From assembly GCA_017511375.1 (NCBI GenBank), contig JAFWKJ010000012.1:1-64000 (forward strand): a DNA stretch of 64,000 nt. Reading direction: 5' to 3'. Under the pieces are notes generated by a model. It was given only the letters and a program-made list of their open reading frames with translations, ran no database searches and was not told where the DNA came from. This document shows, piece after piece, positions 59,456 to 64,000 of the stretch. Position numbers and translations under genes: made by a program. Position 1 is the stretch's first letter; every line of letters begins with the position of its first letter. The stretch is from Bacilli bacterium (GTDB taxonomy: Bacteria; Bacillota_I; Bacilli_A; RF39; UBA660).

Positions 59456-59971
59456 TTAAGTAACGGGGCAACTAGAAAGATCATAAATGGGTTCATATGA
59501 TTCATAAGTGCTTCCCGATTTTTTTAGAGTAAAAACATGTTCTTTCGTATAATTATAACAACATACTTTTACATCATAGATATATTGATCAAGTGCTGGT
59601 CCTGTGCCATTAATAACACCCACATTGACACTCCCTATACACTCATGAGATTTTAAGCCGGGATCCACAGGAGTAGAAAAATATCCCTGTTCTTCAAGTT
59701 CTTTGAATGTAATGGCATAACTATGATCCTCTGAAGGCAAATAATAAGTAAGAGATCCCACATGCTGCTCCGCTGCGCCACCTGCAATTCCAGGATGATC
59801 CATTAGATAATCCTCAGCAGCCTGTTTAGCAGAATGAGCCATAATACTATAAGCTTCTGATCTTGCCCAATCTTGATATTCCGTATAACCTGCATAAGTC
59901 ATAGCAAGTAATAATCCTAGGATAGTAACCGTTACTAATATTTCCACCATCGTGAAACCATTTTGATTCAT
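59456..59971 (-). CDS. Type IV pilin-like protein (orphan pseudopilin)
   Basis: A 171-aa protein with a prepilin start MNQNGFTMVEILVTVTILGLLLA: a short leader, Gly before Phe, and Glu five residues after the cleavage point. The C-terminal domain has an acidic, Gly-rich part and Cys (CCYNYTKEH; SSCPVT). No prepilin peptidase, pilus ATPase or other pilin is present here; such genes, if any, must be elsewhere. GAGAGG is upstream of the ATG. Its neighbours mutL and uvrC have no relation to it. Confidence 0.85.
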   Translation of the reverse strand: MNQNGFTMVEILVTVTILGLLLAMTYAGYTEYQDWARSEAYSIMAHSAKQAAEDYLMDHPGIAGGAAEQHVGSLTYYLPSEDHSYAITFKELEEQGYFSTPVDPGLKSHECIGSVNVGVINGTGPALDQYIYDVKVCCYNYTKEHVFTLKKSGSTYESYEPIYDLSSCPVT

Positions 59972-60001
59972 TCTATCAATCCTCTCTCCTATTATATTGT
60001 A

Positions 60002-61762
60002 CTATAATTCTTTTAAATATGAAAAGAGTTTTTCTGCTACATCCTGTCCAATTACTGTCTTTAATTCTTCTAAAGAGGCTTCTTTCATTTTTTTCAAAGA
60101 ACCAAATTTTTTTAATAATTCTTTTTTTCTAACTTCTCCTATTCCAGGAACAGCATCTAAAAAACTAGATAAAGCCCCTTTCGCTTTTATATTTCTATGA
60201 TAGGTAATAGCATATCTATGAACTTCCTCTTGAATTCTCGTTAAGAACAAGAAAAGTTTTGAATCTTTAGAAACATCTAACACCTCAAATTGATCATTCA
60301 TAATATAACTAGTTCTATGTCCCTTATCTTTCACAAGACCAATGATAGGAATATCTAAATGAAGAGAAGCAAGTATTTCCTTCGCCACACCAATTTGTGT
60401 ACGTCCTCCATCCATGACAATTAAATCTGGTTGATATGACTCTTCCATGATTGTTTTAAAGTATCTTCGATATAATACTTCCTTCATCGCAGATAAGTCA
60501 TCTTTGACATCCGTAGAGATTTTATATTTTCTATATAAATCTTTATTGGGTAAGAAATCATCAAATACAACCATTCCACCTACATAGAAAGTTCCAAACA
60601 AATGAGAGTTATCAAAAGATTCCATTCGATGTAAAGATTCGAGTTTCAATAGTTGTCTTAATTCTTCTAAGGCCTTAATTCTTTCTTCGTCATCTCTTTT
60701 TAATGACTCTTTTTCCAAATCCATTTGTTCTCTTGCATTTTCTCTTGCTAAATCTACTAATTTTTTTAATTTACCCTTTTGTGGTTTAGATACCTTGATT
60801 TGGAAATAATCTTTCAATAAGGTTTCATCCAATTCTTCGGGAATAACCAATTCATTTGGTAAAATTCCTTTGTCATAAAATTTTATTAGATACTCAACCA
60901 CTTCATTTTCAACATCTCCCAAAGAAGATAGTATTTCATTATGTCTACCAAACAATAGACCTTGTCGAATAAAAAATAATTCAATTCCCAAATAGTTTTG
61001 ATCATAATAGAAATTCACTAAATCAAAATTTGCATTATTATTCAAATCAATTTTTTGTTTCTTAAGAGTTGTATCAATATCTTCTAACATGTTCTTTAAT
61101 TCTAGAGCTTTTTCGTAATTAAGATTTTCACTCGCAACTTTCATTTCTTCTTCTATCTTTTTACAAATACTAGTAGAATCCCCTTTTAAGAAAGAAATGA
61201 TTTCCTTCTTCATCTCATCAATGGCATCTTTCGAAATATCTTTCTCACAATAACCTAAACATTCATGAATATGATAATAAAGACAAACATTTTTCTTTAA
61301 CTTATCACACTTTCTTAGAGGATAAATCCTATTAATCATATTCACTGTTTTTCTCGCAGCTAAAACATTAGGATAAGGACCATATAGATGATTTTTATTT
61401 TTCTTTCTATGAACATTTCTCACAATCTTTAAAGTAGGATACTTATCATTTGTAAGTTCAATATAAGGATAAGACTTATCATCCCTTAATAAAATATTAT
61501 ATTTAGGATCATACTTTTTAATAAGTGTAATTTCTAATATCAAACTTTCTAACTCACTAGAGGTAACAATATAATCAAAATCATCAATATCATCCACTAA
61601 CATTTTAGTTTTACCCGTAACAGTTCTAGTAAAATAACTTCTAAGTCTTCTTTGAAGATTTTTTGCTTTTCCTACATAAATAATAACCCCATCTTTATTT
61701 TTCATTTGATAACTACCCGGTTTTGTAGGAACTAAAGATAATTTTTCTTTAAAGTTTTTCAT
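60002..61762 (-). CDS. uvrC: Excinuclease ABC subunit C
   Basis: A 586-aa nucleotide-excision repair nuclease. The N-terminal GIY-YIG region has KPGSYQMKNKDGVIIYVGKAKNL and RRLRSYF, the UVR motif is SENLNYEKALELKNMLEDID, the RNase H-like domain carries RMESFDNSHLFGTFYVGGMVVF and LIVMDGGRTQIGVAKEIL, and HhH motifs close it (AVPGIGEVRKKELLKKFGSL). The ATG at 61762 follows AAGGAGG; the ATG at 61780 precedes it. Confidence 0.95.
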   Translation of the reverse strand: MKNFKEKLSLVPTKPGSYQMKNKDGVIIYVGKAKNLQRRLRSYFTRTVTGKTKMLVDDIDDFDYIVTSSELESLILEITLIKKYDPKYNILLRDDKSYPYIELTNDKYPTLKIVRNVHRKKNKNHLYGPYPNVLAARKTVNMINRIYPLRKCDKLKKNVCLYYHIHECLGYCEKDISKDAIDEMKKEIISFLKGDSTSICKKIEEEMKVASENLNYEKALELKNMLEDIDTTLKKQKIDLNNNANFDLVNFYYDQNYLGIELFFIRQGLLFGRHNEILSSLGDVENEVVEYLIKFYDKGILPNELVIPEELDETLLKDYFQIKVSKPQKGKLKKLVDLARENAREQMDLEKESLKRDDEERIKALEELRQLLKLESLHRMESFDNSHLFGTFYVGGMVVFDDFLPNKDLYRKYKISTDVKDDLSAMKEVLYRRYFKTIMEESYQPDLIVMDGGRTQIGVAKEILASLHLDIPIIGLVKDKGHRTSYIMNDQFEVLDVSKDSKLFLFLTRIQEEVHRYAITYHRNIKAKGALSSFLDAVPGIGEVRKKELLKKFGSLKKMKEASLEELKTVIGQDVAEKLFSYLKEL

Positions 61763-61814
61763 AGGATTTCCTCCTTTCATATATATTTTATAAAACTAGT
61801 AGACTCTCTGTAAA

Positions 61815-61839
61815 GAAAAAATAGGATTTCTCCTATTTT
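61815..61839 (-). terminator. Terminator of the 320-aa gene
   Basis: Minus-strand stem AAAATAGGA/TCCTATTTT with GAAA tetraloop, overlapping the stop codon. Confidence 0.8.
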
Positions 61840-62795
61840 ACTGATTTCTTTTCATCTTGTTGTTCTACTATAATAGCCTTTGCTTTATATCTAGCAAATA
61901 TTCTTGTTAAAATATCTCTTCTCACATAGATACCTACTTTTAATGGCTCTTCTGCATAATATTCTACTCCCTGAATATTGAGTTTTTTATATTCTTCATA
62001 GCTATGAAATTCTTTTCCTACTAAAGGTTTCCCATAACGAATCACTCCGTTTTTAGTTAGAATAGCATAAGCTTCTTCTACCACTTCTTTTAAAGATTTA
62101 ACAACTCCATCATCTCTGATAAATTGAAAACTAGAAGCTGTAGGATGTTTTTCAATCAGATGGTCAATCAAACGATCCAAGTATTCTTGATAATTTACAT
62201 AATATCCAGATTGAACACTTAATCGATTATGATAGTATAATTGTTCTCCCTTTAAAGTATTCTTTTTGGCATCATGATAATACAAATGAGTTCTTGCTGT
62301 TTTATCCTCTCTCACAACAGCAAATCCATTTAATAAATCAGATAATTTTCTTCCAATAGAAGTTAGTTTTCCCTTTACAGAAGACACCACACCTAATTTT
62401 TCATTAATAACATCTTTCATATCATCTCTAGTAAGTTTTTTATCTCTATTCGGAGTTATACTTCTCAACTTCTCATTCACAATCTCTTGTATCTCTTCCC
62501 TCGTTACAGAATGATATTGATTAGAATACTCTTCGTTGGATAAAGAAGCTTGTTGAAGAGAAATAATTTTAGTCATAGCAGATGCATAATATTCTTCAAT
62601 TCTAGAATCATTATTATTCAGTAAAAATTGAACTTCACGAGTTGTTATGAATGGATTTTGTAATTCAAACTCAGGTATTTTAAAATTCCCTCTTTCACGA
62701 ATATACTTAGCACAATACCAGTAGTAATCATAAATAGAAATACCATTTGTCATCGTATACTCTTTTAGTTTATTAATATACTCTCTCTTTTCCAT
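61833..62795 (-). CDS. Unknown 320-aa protein
   Basis: Soluble protein with no signal peptide. It has two similar helical segments, VTREEIQEIVNEKLRSITPN and LTRDDMKDVINEKLGVVSSV, an internal repeat of about 32 residues. A domain with YYHNRLSVQSGYYVNYQEYLDRLIDHLIEKH follows. GGGGGA lies before the ATG. Family not recognised. Confidence 0.72.
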   Translation of the reverse strand: MEKREYINKLKEYTMTNGISIYDYYWYCAKYIRERGNFKIPEFELQNPFITTREVQFLLNNNDSRIEEYYASAMTKIISLQQASLSNEEYSNQYHSVTREEIQEIVNEKLRSITPNRDKKLTRDDMKDVINEKLGVVSSVKGKLTSIGRKLSDLLNGFAVVREDKTARTHLYYHDAKKNTLKGEQLYYHNRLSVQSGYYVNYQEYLDRLIDHLIEKHPTASSFQFIRDDGVVKSLKEVVEEAYAILTKNGVIRYGKPLVGKEFHSYEEYKKLNIQGVEYYAEEPLKVGIYVRRDILTRIFARYKAKAIIVEQQDEKKSVK

Positions 62796-62848
62796 ATTAA
62801 TCCCCCTAATTACTGCATACTATAACATAAAAGTAACGATTATTCAAC

Positions 62849-62875
62849 AAAAAACCACTTAATAAATAAGTGGTT
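62849..62875 (-). terminator. Terminator of the surface-protein gene
   Basis: Minus-strand stem AAACCACTTA/TAAGTGGTTT with 5-nt loop and T residues. Confidence 0.88.
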
Positions 62876-62879
62876 TCTT

Positions 62880-64000
62880 TTATCTATATTTTTTCCTAAA
62901 ATATTTTTTCTTTAAATAGATTCCAATATATACAATGTCGATTAAAATAAATACAAAAGCAACCATCTGAAGTATATTCGTTTTAATTTCACTTGTATCC
63001 GGTGGAGTTTGCCCTTCTTCTGTTTGATTCTCATCAGATGGACTTGGTGAAACACTTGGTGATGGACTTGGTGAAACACTTGGTGATGGACTTGGTAACA
63101 CACTTGATGATGGACTTGGTGATATGCTTGGTGACAAACTTGGTGATGGACTTGGTGATGGACTTGGTGACGGACTTGGTGACGGACTTGGTGATGGACT
63201 TGGTGATGAACTTGGTGACGGGCTTGGTGATGGACTTGATGACGGACTTGGTGATGGTTCTGGATCATCAGCTATTTCAGTATAGGTTACTGTTACTACA
63301 ACATCTTTTTCTGGCATAACAAATGAATAATTATCACCATCTTTACTTACAGTTATTGGTTCTCCTTCAGAGTCTGTCACTACAACAGATTCCTCAAACC
63401 CTTCTTTTGGTTCTACATGAATAATAATATTATTTCCGCCACTAGCCGAGTTAGGGTTTTCAATCAAATCAATTCCAGTAGATGTATTTAAATCAACATC
63501 TCCTTTAGATTCATCATTTAAGAGAGTAACATTTAAAGATTCTTTCTCAGTTAATATGAGTGAAAAAGAACAAGACCCTTGATAAAAGTAATTCGTAATA
63601 TCCCCAATTAATTCTATATTCCATTCCGCAATACCATAATCATCCCCAATTATATAAAATGCATCATCTATATCATCTATATCATCTTCTAATACATCTT
63701 TTCCAAGCAACTCACCATTACGATTATGATACTCAATATAATCCAATGGACATTCACTATAACCCCTGTCCCACACTTGACCTTTTTGTACAACACAAGA
63801 AGCTGGTTTTCTTATACAGCTATAACTCAATCCATTAATTCTTACAGGCATAAAAGTAACAGAATAATCCGCAACCTCAACAATTTGCCATGCAATATGA
63901 TTCCTAAGCTTTGCAGATAAAATATAATTAGCATCAGCATATAAACAACCACCTTCTGGTTTGAAACCATCACAATTGGTCGTTCCTAAATAAGCTTCAA
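62880..64000 (-). CDS. Surface protein with Ser-Pro repeat and C-terminal membrane anchor (5' part beyond window)
   Basis: The frame stays open to the window edge, so only the C-terminal ~373 codons are seen. From N to C: a part with several Cys (NCDGFKPEGGCLY; CIRKPASCVV); a small beta domain, IIIHVEPKEGFEESVVVTD then FVMPEKDVVVTVTY, a pattern seen in bacterial surface repeats; a Ser-Pro linker of about 70 residues; and a membrane helix (MVAFVFILIDIVYIGIYL) with a basic KKKYFRKKYR tail. The linker likely spans the cell wall. There is no LPXTG. Binding function unknown. Confidence 0.82.
   Translation of the reverse strand, partial: EAYLGTTNCDGFKPEGGCLYADANYILSAKLRNHIAWQIVEVADYSVTFMPVRINGLSYSCIRKPASCVVQKGQVWDRGYSECPLDYIEYHNRNGELLGKDVLEDDIDDIDDAFYIIGDDYGIAEWNIELIGDITNYFYQGSCSFSLILTEKESLNVTLLNDESKGDVDLNTSTGIDLIENPNSASGGNNIIIHVEPKEGFEESVVVTDSEGEPITVSKDGDNYSFVMPEKDVVVTVTYTEIADDPEPSPSPSSSPSPSPSPSSSPSPSPSPSPSPSPSPSPSPSPSLSPSISPSPSSSVLPSPSPSVSPSPSPSVSPSPSDENQTEEGQTPPDTSEIKTNILQMVAFVFILIDIVYIGIYLKKKYFRKKYR
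63038..63252 (-). repeat. Tandem 6/12-bp repeat encoding the Ser-Pro linker
   Basis: Near-repeats of the plus-strand unit GGTGATGGACTT, with variants, in about 18 copies. It encodes alternating Ser-Pro. Length variation by slippage is likely in multiples of 6 bp, keeping the frame. Confidence 0.9.

Noticed and set aside
62942-63319. Long open frames in other phases across the Ser-Pro repeat
   Set aside because: They are by-products of a simple repeat without stops and lack start signals; the Ser-Pro frame fits the anchored surface protein.
1-64000. Mycoplasma genetic code (TGA as Trp)
   Set aside because: Several genes end in TGA with overlapping next starts (yidD, zinc-ribbon gene, PRTase gene), and Trp is encoded by TGG throughout.
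1-64000. CRISPR array, insertion sequence or prophage structural genes
   Set aside because: No direct repeats with regular spacers, transposase, integrase, capsid or tail motifs were seen; the only mobile trace is the tRNA-Arg island.

Overview
The window is AT-rich DNA from a low-GC Firmicute, most likely a Bacilli-class gut lineage; I cannot name it further. The evidence is: a GltX that must also serve tRNA-Gln, Prp with a Prp-cleavable L27, a YidD/RNase III/RNase J set, a class I aldolase, strong sigma-A promoters with GGAGG or GGTGAT ribosome binding sites, and the sporulation genes gpr and spoIIP. TGA is a stop and tryptophan is TGG, so this is the standard bacterial code, not the Mycoplasma code.

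Layout. 1-3.7 kb: rpmA-prp-rplU with a leader RNA and a consensus promoter, then two unknown genes. 3.7-7.7 kb: pyrH, gltX, tRNA-Gln, a zinc-ribbon membrane protein and tRNA-Met. 8-13.5 kb: a ClpX-like AAA+ unfoldase without the ClpX zinc domain, then metallopeptidase-like gene, MurL and MurD, an epimerase-dependent route to D-Glu in peptidoglycan. 13.5-20.4 kb: YolD-like protein and Y-family polymerase behind an SOS box, fructose-bisphosphate aldolase, a zinc-ribbon membrane protein, ExoIII, a PRPP-synthetase-like protein and UppP. 20.5-26.3 kb: lipoproteins, a membrane protein with a PrcB-like domain, two transglutaminase-fold proteins and an SDR oxidoreductase. 26.3-28.0 kb: an 80-aa protein, phosphoribosyltransferase and SLOG protein behind what looks like a ribosome-mediated histidine attenuator. 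28-36 kb: zinc-ribbon protein, lipoprotein, apt, then a four-gene VWA/XpaC/solute-binding/SPFH operon, and a PfkB kinase divergent from a LysR regulator.

39.0-42.0 kb is a small island. Its left edge is a 32-bp copy of the 3' end of tRNA-Arg(CCU) and its right edge is the intact tRNA. It holds a candidate type I toxin with a convergent antisense RNA, an Lgt-like membrane protein, two zinc-ribbon membrane proteins and the C-terminal remnant of a KilA-N-type protein. No integrase is visible.

42-64 kb: a divergent RNase J, RNase III, a surface-type protein, a 715-aa protein with five ~109-residue GGYG repeats, yidD with a TroA-like binding protein, a block of unknown helical proteins including tandem paralogues, the sporulation block (YqxA-position protein, spoIIP, gpr), rpsT, a third transglutaminase-like protein, miaA, mutL, an orphan pseudopilin, uvrC, an unknown gene and a Ser-Pro-repeat surface protein that runs off the end.

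The most notable points are the histidine leader attenuator, the type I toxin-antitoxin candidate inside the tRNA-Arg island, the MurD/MurL pair, the VWA/XpaC/SBP/SPFH operon, and the GGYG repeat protein. All functions are read from sequence motifs by eye; no database search or folding program was run.
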